64,000 nucleotides of DNA from Cinclus cinclus (taxonomy: Eukaryota; Chordata; Aves; Passeriformes; Cinclidae). Numbering within the stretch: position 1 is the stretch's first letter; every line of letters starts with the position of its first letter. The stretch is from NCBI RefSeq assembly GCF_963662255.1, contig NC_085059.1, forward strand, positions 10,015,234 to 10,079,233. Reading direction: 5' to 3'. The position numbers were made by a program, and so were the translations under genes. Shown here in pieces: positions 1 to 8,100 of this stretch. Under the pieces are notes generated by a model. It saw only the letters and a list, made by a program, of their open reading frames with translations, did no database searches and had not been told where the DNA came from.

Positions 1-222
1 TTTCTTGGTGCTCTCTCTGAGTTGATTTATTCCCCTTAAATTTTTTTTCAGAATCCAGGAGCCAAGTTATTTTTGTTAGATTTTAAATGTATTCTTAATT
101 TGTTGTTTCTAATCATTTTAGCTTGGATGTTTCCATCTCTAAACTCTGATTTAGATGAGTTTGCTGATGGCTGACCATTGTGATGAGTCTGATATATCTT
201 CTAGATATTTTCTGTCTGATCA

Positions 223-228
223 CCTGCC
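223..228. repeat. Target-site duplication, left copy (CCTGCC)
   Basis: The hexamer CCTGCC abuts the TG end of the left LTR and matches the hexamer right of the other LTR at 5116-5121 exactly. Six base pairs is the duplication size made by alpha- and betaretroviral integrases. Confidence 0.9.
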
Positions 229-578
229 TGCCACAAAACCCCCCACTCTCCAACCTGCCTCAGCTAGCTCCAGGTCAGAGATGGAGGAGGTTTTCAGCAT
301 AGACAAAGCTGAAAGACTAAAGGAGGCTCTCCTTCCCAAGATAATCCAAGTTCATTATCCTGCAGGGTTCTAGGGACAGAGAGAGGGATCGTGGGAAATG
401 TGGGACTTTTTCAAACCTTGGTAAGGGTGAGAGGAACCCCGGGTCACAGCCGGTCAGGTCTGGCCGGGGGGAAAAGGAGAGGGGTTAAGGGGAGGTATGA
501 ACCACGCTACAGACCAAGAGGGGAAACAGAACAAACCATTTTCAGTGCAATATAAAACCATAAATGTGCATTACAACA
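229..578 (-). repeat. 3' LTR of the provirus
   Basis: 350 bp, bounded by TG and CA, and about 87% identical by eye to the segment 4768-5115. It is the 3' LTR because a polypurine tract sits directly at its inner edge (579-593) on the minus strand. The outer edge abuts the CCTGCC duplication. I did not find a confident TATA box in the minus orientation. Confidence 0.92.
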
Positions 579-593
579 TCTCCCCCTTTTTTT
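579..593 (-). other. Polypurine tract (plus-strand primer site)
   Basis: On the minus strand this reads AAAAAAAGGGGGAGA and ends immediately before the TGTTG start of the 3' LTR. This is the expected place and composition for a retroviral PPT, and it fixes the element's orientation. Confidence 0.9.
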
Positions 594-694
594 GTTTAAT
601 AAAGTTAAAAAGAAAGGTGTTGGTTTCATTTTGATTCAGAATACTGATTTGCCCACCACTTAGAGTTTGCGGGCAAGTTAGACTTTTTGGTTTG

Positions 695-1192
695 TCAACT
701 CTGGTTGACTACTGAGGTAGAAGGAATGAGACCATTAATGGCTTTAAAAATTAAGCAACATAAGATTCCAAACACCAACATTATTAGAAAAAGAACAACA
801 AAAAATAACAAAACTGTTTTAACTACAGAAGTCAACCACCCCGTGAGTCCCCAGCCTTTGAACAGTTCACGGAACCAATCCTCGGATTCCTGCTTTACTT
901 GTCTGATTAAGCTGTTCGTGTCTCGGAGGGCTGCGGGGATGCTGGGAACTTTCGAGGTTAGGTTCATGCAACAAAGTCCTTCAGATTCCTGCCACTCATG
1001 TCCATGCAGCAGCAAGAGGAAGTCTGTGGCTGCACGGTTTTGGAGTATGGCCTGCCTGGTAATTTCCTCGTCTTCTAGGAGGGAGCTGATGGTGGTGGAT
1101 GTTAAGTTGGCCTGTTTGACCACCCAGCACTCTAGGTGGCCTAATTTACCTAGAACTTTGGCTGCTGCGACCCATGGAAGGAACAGGGACAC
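695..1192 (-). pseudogene. env: Env transmembrane (TM) subunit remnant, still open
   Basis: A 165-codon open frame encodes most of a class I retroviral fusion subunit. Near the N-terminus is a hydrophobic fusion-peptide-like segment (FLPWVAAAKVLG). Next comes a heptad region with WVVKQANLT, then the immunosuppressive-domain motif LQNRAATDFLLL, then a CX6CC-like loop. The first cysteine of that loop is replaced by Trp (W-QESEGL-CC), so the usual SU-TM disulphide partner is lost. A membrane anchor follows at about residues 118-150 (SVVKTVLLFFVVLFLIML), then a short tail. This architecture is that of alpharetroviral/gamma-type Env, not of classical betaretroviral Env. The frame has no ATG at its beginning and continues the env reading frame from upstream. 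No product is expected without the rest of env, but the frame is clean for an old insertion. Confidence 0.85.
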
Positions 1193-1476
1193 AGCAACTC
1201 TTTTTGACTTGGCCCAAAGAAAAATTTCAAAATCTCAGTTTGGGTCCAAGTTCTTGGCACTTCTCTTTTGAATTTTGTCAGCTGAATTATTTTTGCAAGT
1301 CCATTCTTTAATTAATTATTGGTTGGGCACTAACAGGGACGACCGCCTGATGGTACATGGCCCTCCTAAGAGCCGAGAAGGGATTCCTGCCCATGCCCGA
1401 TGCCCACAGATTAAGAACAGTCTCTTAGGGAGGCCTTTGGGACTAGACTGATACGGGTCATCTGCTGCAACATGGT
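1193..1476 (-). pseudogene. env: Env SU C-terminal/junction remnant (interrupted)
   Basis: Minus-strand translation between the SU and TM frames still shows env-like segments: a stretch containing GHRAWAGIPSRLLGGPC, then LVPNQ followed by a stop. A further stretch (KRVAVSLFLPWV) runs into the TM frame. At least two in-frame stops interrupt it. Most of SU is missing, so this looks like a deletion junction joining the SU N-terminal part to its C-terminal end. No clear basic cleavage site survives. Confidence 0.6.
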
Positions 1477-1950
1477 TCAGAGTATTACACCACCTTTTGG
1501 CAGTGAATTCCTCTCAATATTGCAGTATGTTGTGGAAGGCTTTGGGCGTAGGGTAAAATGAATGCAGTATGGTGCTGGGGAGGAATCCAATAGCTCTGAT
1601 TCTTGGGGTTCCTGAGCTGCTTTGTGTAGACTTGGCAGCCACTCCTCTATGGGGTTCTTAATCATTACAGCATGCTGCCAGTGATTTTTGTGTGGTTGGA
1701 TGCTGTGTGACTCGGGAATTTGGTTAGGAATGTGTGTGTCGGAGCTGGCTGGATATTCTCTAGCCTGCAATGGGATCCCTACCAGGCAGGTGGACATAGG
1801 GTTCTTTGCTGCTGCAGTGGACAGGCATATATTTTCCTGCTGGAGTGTCTGTGCCAGGGTCACCCAGATGTTTTGATGTGGCTGAGGGACAATCCATGCA
1901 GTTGTCAGGCTGCTCAGTGTGAACAGGATGACAACATGACTAGGGCTCAT
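1477..1950 (-). pseudogene. env: Env SU N-terminal remnant with signal peptide
   Basis: A 157-codon ATG-started frame begins with a signal-peptide-like segment (MSPSHVVILFTLSSLTTAW), followed by a retroviral SU N-terminal motif (NIWVTLAQTLQQENICLST, then STCLVGIPL). These motifs match the start of Env in avian retroviruses of alpha/gamma-like type. After about residue 60 the sequence becomes Pro/Ser/His-rich and cannot be placed. The frame then stops well short of a full SU. The start lies about 100 bp downstream of the integrase end, as expected for env. The family assignment is from motif recognition; a profile search would be needed to place it precisely. Confidence 0.72.
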
Positions 1951-1979
1951 CGCAAGGCTGGGTGGGAGGTAGAATTTTT

Positions 1980-2940
1980 CTAAAAGGAAAAACGAACATT
2001 TTTATAAACGATATTAAATACCAGTGTGTCTGCCGGAAGTAAGCCAAATTTCAGGAAGATATTTTCTCTTCTTTCTGGCAGCGTCTTCTTTTTGAAGCAA
2101 CTGAAACTTGCTTCTCGTCCCCTTCTACTGGAGCTGGATGTTTGGGGACAAAAGGTTTCACCCACTTCTGGGAATCCACCGAGGGCCTGAGGGGTGGATA
2201 CACATGCATAGCCACCCCCCCAGGTAACAAGCTCATAGGGACCTTTGGTTTCCCAAGTTTCTGGGTCCCTAATCAAGATTGGTGGACGCTGGGACAATTT
2301 GAATCGATTACAACTGTTAAAGTGATGAACCACAGGTGGACTCATATTTTCAAAGGAGCAATTCAGAAAATTGATAGTAAACATGGCTTTACAGAGCTTC
2401 TGCTGTGGAGACATCCACACAGTTGAACTGCTCTGTCTAGCCAGGACCTGTTTGAGCATCTGGTGGGCATGCTCGATCACACCTTGGCCTGTGGGGGAGT
2501 GTGGGATGCCAGTTTTATGTTCCACTCCCCATTGATGGACAAACTCTAGGAACTCCTTGGATGCATATGCTGGGCCATTATCTGTTTTGATTTCCCTAGG
2601 GATCCCCAGCACTGAAAAGGCTTGCACTAGGTGTTGTTTGGCATGCACAGCCCATTCTCCTGCATGGGCAGAGGCATAAACTTCACCTGAATATGTATCA
2701 ATGCTTACATGTACATATTTGAGGCGACCAAAACTGGGAATGTGTGTGATGTCTGTCTGCCGCACCTCACAGCTGCCAAGGCCTCGGGGGTTAATCCCTA
2801 CACCCAGCGAAGGCATGGCCTGGAGGTGGCAGCTGGGACAGGTGGCCACAATGGCTCGAGCCTGACTCCGTGTTAGCTGGAACTGACGGATCAGACCTGG
2901 CACATTTTGATGGCACTGCTGGTGGCTCAGCTTTGCCTGT
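1980..2940 (-). pseudogene. pol: Retroviral integrase remnant with intact DDE triad
   Basis: The open frame (2903 to 1980, and open a little further upstream) carries an HHCC zinc-binding region: an H-X3-H pair in SHQQCHQN just upstream, and CPSC within it. The catalytic core has D in QTDITHI, D in KTDNGPAY, and E in GQGVIEHAH, with 35 residues between the last two. That spacing is the retroviral D,D-35-E signature. The C-terminal domain begins with PYELVTWGGGYACVSTP. The frame then shifts at about 2185-2195, and the expected tail (KWVKPFVPKHPAP) continues in another frame down to 2051. The catalytic core is thus intact while the DNA-binding tail is out of frame. Residue choice around the core is betaretrovirus/ERVK-like. 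Confidence 0.9.
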
Positions 2941-3346
2941 TGGAAGATGTCAGGGAGGCGTGCTTTCTCAGCTGGGGCAGCAAGGGAGTCTGCCTTATGA
3001 TTCCCTTCTGCGATTCCGCCTGGCAGATCAGTGTGTGTGACCTTACCTGCATCACATAGAACAGGTGTTCTCTATGCGAAACTAAATAACTTAGTTTCAA
3101 CCTGAAGAGCTGCTCGTTCTTGATGTCCTTGAGAACTACCTGCTCTGCTTGGGACACTACCCCCGCTACATAAGCTGAGTCAGTTACCAAATTAATTGGG
3201 TCTGAGAACTTCTCAAAGGCTCCCATGACTGCAGCCAGTTCAGCAACCTGGGGTGATCCTTCCACAGATTCAACATCATGTAGTGTAGGATAATGGCCTC
3301 CCTTTTCTCGGCATGCACTGGGGAAAGCAATGCGGCCACGTACCAC
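2927..3346 (-). pseudogene. pol: RNase H remnant of pol (frameshifted)
   Basis: The frame carries RNase H landmarks, with a catalytic D in VTDSAYVAGV and an upstream E in VAELAAVMGAFEKF. Its C-terminal landmark (GNHKADSLAA) lies in a different frame, after a shift inside the short GT/AC dinucleotide run near 3027-3037. From there the new frame runs straight into the integrase zinc finger. Upstream it is in the same frame as the RT remnant, with two stops between. The first catalytic carboxylate region is probably lost in the deletion that also removed the RT palm. Confidence 0.8.
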
Positions 3347-3354
3347 TGGCAGAT

Positions 3355-3820
3355 GGAGGGACTACATTTCCTGGGGAAGAATTTTCCAGTGGTACCTCCT
3401 CATTGGGGCTTCTCAGTTGGTAGTAGGAACCGAGAAGGCAAACCATGGAGCATCTTCTGGGTGTAGGGGAATTGGGAAGAAAGAGTCCTTGACGTCCAGG
3501 ACAGCCAATTGCCAGTTTTGGGGAAGCGTTGTTGGGGAAGGCATCCCAGGTTGGAGTGACCCCATGTCCTCAATTACTTTGTTTATCTCCCGGAGATCAT
3601 GGAGGAGCCACCACTTGTCCTTCCCTGGTTTCTTTATCACAAAGAGCAGGGAATTCCAAGGGCTAGTTGTTTCTTCTATGTGGCCTTTGGCCAATTCCTC
3701 CTCTACGGGCTCCTCAAGCACCTCAAGCTTCTCCTTACTGAGTGGCCACTGGTTTACCCAAACTGGAGTGTCATTCAGCCATGTTAACTTTTGGGCAGGG
3801 CGTTCCACAGTGGCTGCCAT
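3355..3820 (-). pseudogene. pol: Reverse transcriptase N-terminal half, catalytic palm deleted
   Basis: From 3820 down to 3413 the open frame shows fingers and palm landmarks of a betaretrovirus-like RT: VWVNQWPLSKEKLEVLEE, then GHIEETTSPWNSLLFVIKKPGKDKWWLLHDLREIN, given here only as landmarks in part. The first catalytic Asp is in VLDVKDSFFPIPL, then FAFSVP. After a stop (near 3412) the same frame continues with RYHWKILPQEM, the segment that precedes the YxDD box. At about 3355-3362 it jumps directly to RNase H sequence. The YxDD box, thumb and connection domain are therefore absent. This RT could not polymerise. Confidence 0.88.
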
Positions 3821-4012
3821 TAAAAATGCTGGGGAGTTTTAGGGGTAACTAATTTGACCCCCCACTGGGACATGGTGTCTCTCCCCCACAGGGGGCACTT
3901 ATAGTCTTTAACAAATGGACGGACACTGGCCAATTTTCCATCCAGTCCCTCAGTTTGCACAATGGCTTTTGAGATCTTTGCCAATTTTAACCCTTCTATA
4001 CCTTGGATTCAC
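3820..4012 (-). pseudogene. pro: Protease C-terminal remnant
   Basis: Minus-strand translation gives a segment with GIEGLKLAKISKAIVQTEGL and then KCPLWGRDTMSQWGVKL, a typical C-terminal stretch of betaretrovirus-like protease. It ends at a TAA (3820-3822) that overlaps the start of the RT frame in the -1 register. That layout fits the pro-pol ribosomal frameshift of betaretroviruses. The catalytic DTG part is missing, lost at a junction near 4012-4020. Confidence 0.68.
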
Positions 4013-4265
4013 TCTTAATCAATTCTTTGCGAATTTGCAGGAATAATGGGAGGAACTGAGATACTGTTTCCACTCCATTTTCTCTTTTTGATGTTAAAAG
4101 ATCCCCAATTTTGTCCCAAGAAGAGCTTGAGTTTACATTCTGGAAGGTAAACTGAGGGAACTCAGTAGACAGTCAACAATCAAAATGCTTTAAACGTTTT
4201 TTAGAAGTTTTAACGTTTCCACTATATAAAATTTCTCGAAATTGGGAATATAAACTCCTCTGTTG
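4013..4265 (-). pseudogene. gag: Gag matrix-like N-terminal remnant
   Basis: Minus-strand translation shows FTFQNVNSSSSWDKIGDLL and then VETVSQFLPLFLQIRKELI, preceded by KKRLKHFD and a stop. This resembles the helical N-terminal matrix region of avian betaretrovirus-like Gag. It joins directly to protease sequence, so capsid, nucleocapsid and the dUTPase/protease N-terminus are gone. The assignment rests on position and general resemblance only. Confidence 0.45.
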
Positions 4266-4746
4266 CACAGAAAGCTGACAGCCCATACTGATGTGAAATA
4301 CAAACTACGCAAACTATCTGCCTTTCCTTGAAGTAAGAAAAACTAGAAAACAGGCATCTGTTCCTCGCCCAACCCCGGGTTACAAGGAGCCACGCGCTGG
4401 CTGCACTGCCACCCATGCCATCCAGCTGACCCCCTCCTCGCTCTGCCACAATGGCGGCTCATGCACAACCCCCTGTAACTGGGGTCTTTTGTGGGGTCCC
4501 TGCCTACTGCAAGGGTTACTCACCCCTTTCCTGGAGGCTTGGGTCATCCACACCGCTGCAAAGAAAGTCCCTTGTCCCAGACTGACTCGTCCTGGGCTAG
4601 AATGAGCTACCAGTTCATCCCTTTTGAGCAGAAGTTGCACAGAAAGCAATTTTGTGCTGCAAAGGTAGCTGAGCAATCCAAAAGGCTTAATGAATCCTTA
4701 GATAGGACTCCAGCCAGTGCATGAGGCTCTCAGAGTTCCGTGAAAA
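4266..4746 (-). other. Proviral leader region, no coding assigned
   Basis: This segment lies between the PBS and the gag remnant and would correspond to the 5' leader and the start of gag. Short overlapping open frames occur on both strands, but none shows a recognisable motif. Confidence 0.5.
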
Positions 4747-4765
4747 GCCCCAGGTTGAAACGCTA
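4747..4765 (-). other. Decayed primer-binding site, tRNA-Lys-like
   Basis: On the minus strand, two bases after the 5' LTR, the sequence reads TAGCGTTTCAACCTGGGGC. It keeps the outline of the Lys1,2-type PBS (start TGGCG, end AACGTGGGGC), with several transition-type changes and one extra base. Lys primers are typical of betaretroviruses, which agrees with the pol remnant. The match is imperfect, so the primer assignment is tentative. Confidence 0.5.
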
Positions 4766-4767
4766 GC

Positions 4768-5115
4768 TGCCACAAAGCCCCCCGCTCTCCAACCTGTCTC
4801 AGCTAGCTCCGGGTCAGAGATGAGGGGTTTTAAGCATGGACAAAGGTAAAAGACCAAAGGAGGCGCTCCTTCCCGGGATGATCCAAGCTCATTCCCCTGA
4901 AGGGTTCCAGGGACAGAGAGAGGGATTGTGGGCAACGCGGGGCTTTTTCAAACCTCGGTAAGGGGCGGAGCAACCCCAGGTCACAGCCAATCAGGGCTGG
5001 CCGGGGGAAAAGGGGAGGGGTTAAGGGGAGGTATGAACCACGCTACAGACCGAGAGGGGAAAATGGGATAAACCATTTTCAGTGCAATATAAAACCATGA
5101 ACGTGCATTACAACA
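4768..5115 (-). repeat. 5' LTR of the provirus
   Basis: 348 bp, TG to CA, paired with 229-578. Most differences are transitions plus a few short indels. A reverse CCAAT element is visible (ATTGG when read on the minus strand, near 4987-4992). The outer edge abuts CCTGCC at 5116-5121. Confidence 0.92.
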
Positions 5116-5121
5116 CCTGCC
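5116..5121. repeat. Target-site duplication, right copy (CCTGCC)
   Basis: Exact match to 223-228, directly outside the CA end of the 5' LTR. Confidence 0.9.
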
Positions 5122-8100
5122 AAGTTCTGTATTTTCCATATGTGTTCCTGTGTTCCTAAATTTCCTGTCAACCTGCTGCATAAGCTGCTGTTACGTCTAT
5201 TGCTGTGTTTTCCATAGTTGCTCATCTGACTCACTTGATCCAAACTACTATGTACATTAATTGACTGCTCTCGAGGCATAAGTAGGGTGAAAATGCTTTT
5301 CAGTATCAATTAAATCTATATTTGTTTTTCCGGATAGATCAGAAAACCTGTATTAGAGTGGTAAAACCAGGACTGTCATTTTAAAGACCATGGTTAATGA
5401 AAGGCTGACTCTTCTTCCTCCGTAAAGAAGTGCTTCTTGCAATCTGTATGTTTGACAAGAGGTGATTCCTATAGAAAAGCAGGTCTGTGCCATCCTCTTC
5501 CACAGCATCAGAGACTGAAATGTGTCAGGCAGCAGCAGAGACAATACTTACTGTGAGTACTGGGAGCACTTCATAGGTGAAGACTCTCCTTAAAGGAAGA
5601 GACAGATCTGTCTCTCTAAGGAGGTCCTGGTCAGTCTTTTCTTCAACATCACTATTATTTCCTTACCAGGATATTACTTAGAAACAGGATATGATACTTT
5701 CTTTTTTCAACTCAGATATCAAACCTTACAGAAGCATTATCACATAATGATTTGGTACACCTTAGTTCCATTTCTAGTCTTTCTAATTCTTATCTGTATA
5801 TCATATAGGTAGGGTTTAAGTTATTTCTAAATTCTTTATTTTTTTCATTATAGTTAAATTGTCTAGGTTTATAAGAGTTAATTATTGCTAATTAACATTC
5901 CTTATATCGAATTTCTTAGCTACGTTCTTTCAAATAATTTATCTACCACTTCACAGAAGCAGCATTATGTTTTGGACAATGTAAAATACATCACTAAATG
6001 TGGTTTTAGATTGGATGCAGTTACAGTAATCATTAAAGTCTACATGTTTCCAACTTAGCTTAAAGTACAGAGAATGCTCCAGTGCACCGGCAATATACCT
6101 GAAGTACATGAAAATGTAAGTCACATAAATAAAACGAATTTTGCTATCATACTCTGTTATTGTGAGCAGTAACACAGCAATTGCCCTTCGGGAAAGAGGG
6201 GAAAAATGTCAGTGTATTATGCAATACTTTGTAAAACTGTTTATACAGATTTATTCAGTCATTTTCTTTAAATAAATGTGAAGTGACATTGCTAACCTAT
6301 GCATGTTTAGATAAGGTTTCTTTTCTGAACACAAACACTTTTTAAAAATATACTGAGTGTATTTTTAAAACAATGAGTAATTCTTTACTCAGACCTCTTT
6401 GTATTGCATAAGGTATTCAGTCAGCACACCTGAAAGGGACAGTGCATGGCTGTTCATAGTGCAAATCATGAACAAGGGAAGCTGTCAGACTAATGGCATT
6501 TTTCGATCCAAAATTTGGGTAACAAGAACACGGAATATGATGAGTTTAAATACATATGAATAGATTTGAATACAATAGAAATGTTCTCAAAAACTAAATG
6601 AAGGGCTTAAGGAGCTAATAAGGTTTAAAAAAATTCAGGTATCTTTGCAATTCATTGCCCTCTTGGCCCACTGTTGTTATATCTGGATTAGCACAGGGTT
6701 GCTAAAGGAAGTGAGATAACAAGCCAACAACAAATAGAAGCTTAGCCTGCCCTCAGGTGCACTTGGTAACTTTTTTCCCCTTCAAGTTGTCTCAGCTGCT
6801 GTTTTTTTTCCTACAGCTTTTTCACCAAGGAAAGGAGTCTGACCAAGTTTCACTGGATAAGTTCAATAGTTTTCCTCAGATCTTTCACTCTAAGGGAACT
6901 CCATTGTGTTATCAAAGTTTGAGAGAAATAAGAGCATGCAATTACCTGTTTCACAAGTGATTACATCTAATTATTTCAGCTACTCAACTGGTATTCTCAG
7001 GATGGACTGGCAGTTGTATAATCTAGCAAGAAAATGGGGCTCCCACAGCATCCTCCTTCCCCAGATTCCCATTCTCAGATTCACTGTCTAATGTATGGGT
7101 GCTCTTGGAGCAGGGAGACTCAGAACTTTATAGTCCTTTGTGCCAGAAATGCCCTCCACTGCAGCAGCACACTTGGAAATGGCACAGACAGCTCAGGTAC
7201 TGGTTTGCTACCTGACATTTCCCATGACAGCTTCCAAACTTCTTTTCACCACTTTACTAGAGAATAACTGGAAGAGCCTTTGTATCTTTTTCAATCTGTC
7301 TTATCTATAGATGTCTCTAGAAAAGGAGGGATGAATTAGATGAAGGAGTGTGTTAACATGAAGTGAATGCACTGATCTGTACTTGTGGCTTTTTGCAGTT
7401 TGTGATGACTTTCAGTGCACTGCAAGCAGACAAGGTCACTTTCTTCAATTTTCAGGCTGTGGTGTGAAGATGCATTAGCAGGGCTATAGGCCCAAGATAA
7501 TAGACCTTGCTCCAAAGCAATGCTCCAAAACAACTAGGCTTGGCTATTGCCTTTATTTCCCCACTGATTTACTGCTGGCTTGCCAATGGCCTTTTCAGTT
7601 CATAGCAATATGTGTTCATTTGTACCTGAAGAAATCAAATAATGCATCTTTAGGGAGAAGAAACTATTGCAAAGGTACCTAAAATCAGTCAGTACCTATT
7701 ACATAGAATGGCACCTTATACCCTATGGATGAGAGGTACTTCTAGTATAAAACGTGAGTAAGCATATATAAAAACAAGATGTAAAAGCTTTTGGTAAAAA
7801 GAGGATTTTTAAACCAGTAATATGCACACTCTCAGTTAATGAACTGAGCAGGATATTAAAACACTAAGGCAACAGGAAACTCTTAAAATTGCAGTCTCAA
7901 ATCCTTACTGCTCTATATTGCTGGAGCTAATGTTGCCACTATCCAGATGTCAGTGGAAGAATTCATTGTCTTTCTTTCTCTGCAAGGAGAGTTTCCTTTT
8001 GTTTGCAGTATAGGTAAAGCTGCACAAGGACTCACTGTTGATCCAGGATCAGAGGGTATTCCTTACACAGCAGTTTATTGAAGGACATGTAATAAAGTAG

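Larger units (their letters stand above)
229..5115 (-). mobile_element. Degenerate endogenous retrovirus (provirus, betaretrovirus-like pol, alpharetrovirus-like TM)
   Basis: The element reads on the minus strand: 5' LTR (4768-5115), decayed PBS, gag and protease scraps, RT, RNase H, integrase, env SU and TM, polypurine tract, 3' LTR (229-578). It is flanked by the identical hexamer CCTGCC on both sides, which marks a single integration event; 6-bp duplications are usual for alpha- and betaretroviruses. At about 4.9 kb it is well short of a full provirus. Missing parts are most of gag, the N-terminal part of protease, the RT palm with its YxDD box, and most of SU. The LTRs differ at about 40-45 positions by eye over about 348 bp, so the insertion is old. 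It lies antisense within the GABRB2 intron, the orientation usually tolerated. Non-functional as a virus. Confidence 0.93.

Noticed and set aside
155..373. 72-codon plus frame at the left edge.
   Set aside because: Runs into the LTR antisense to the provirus; no motif.
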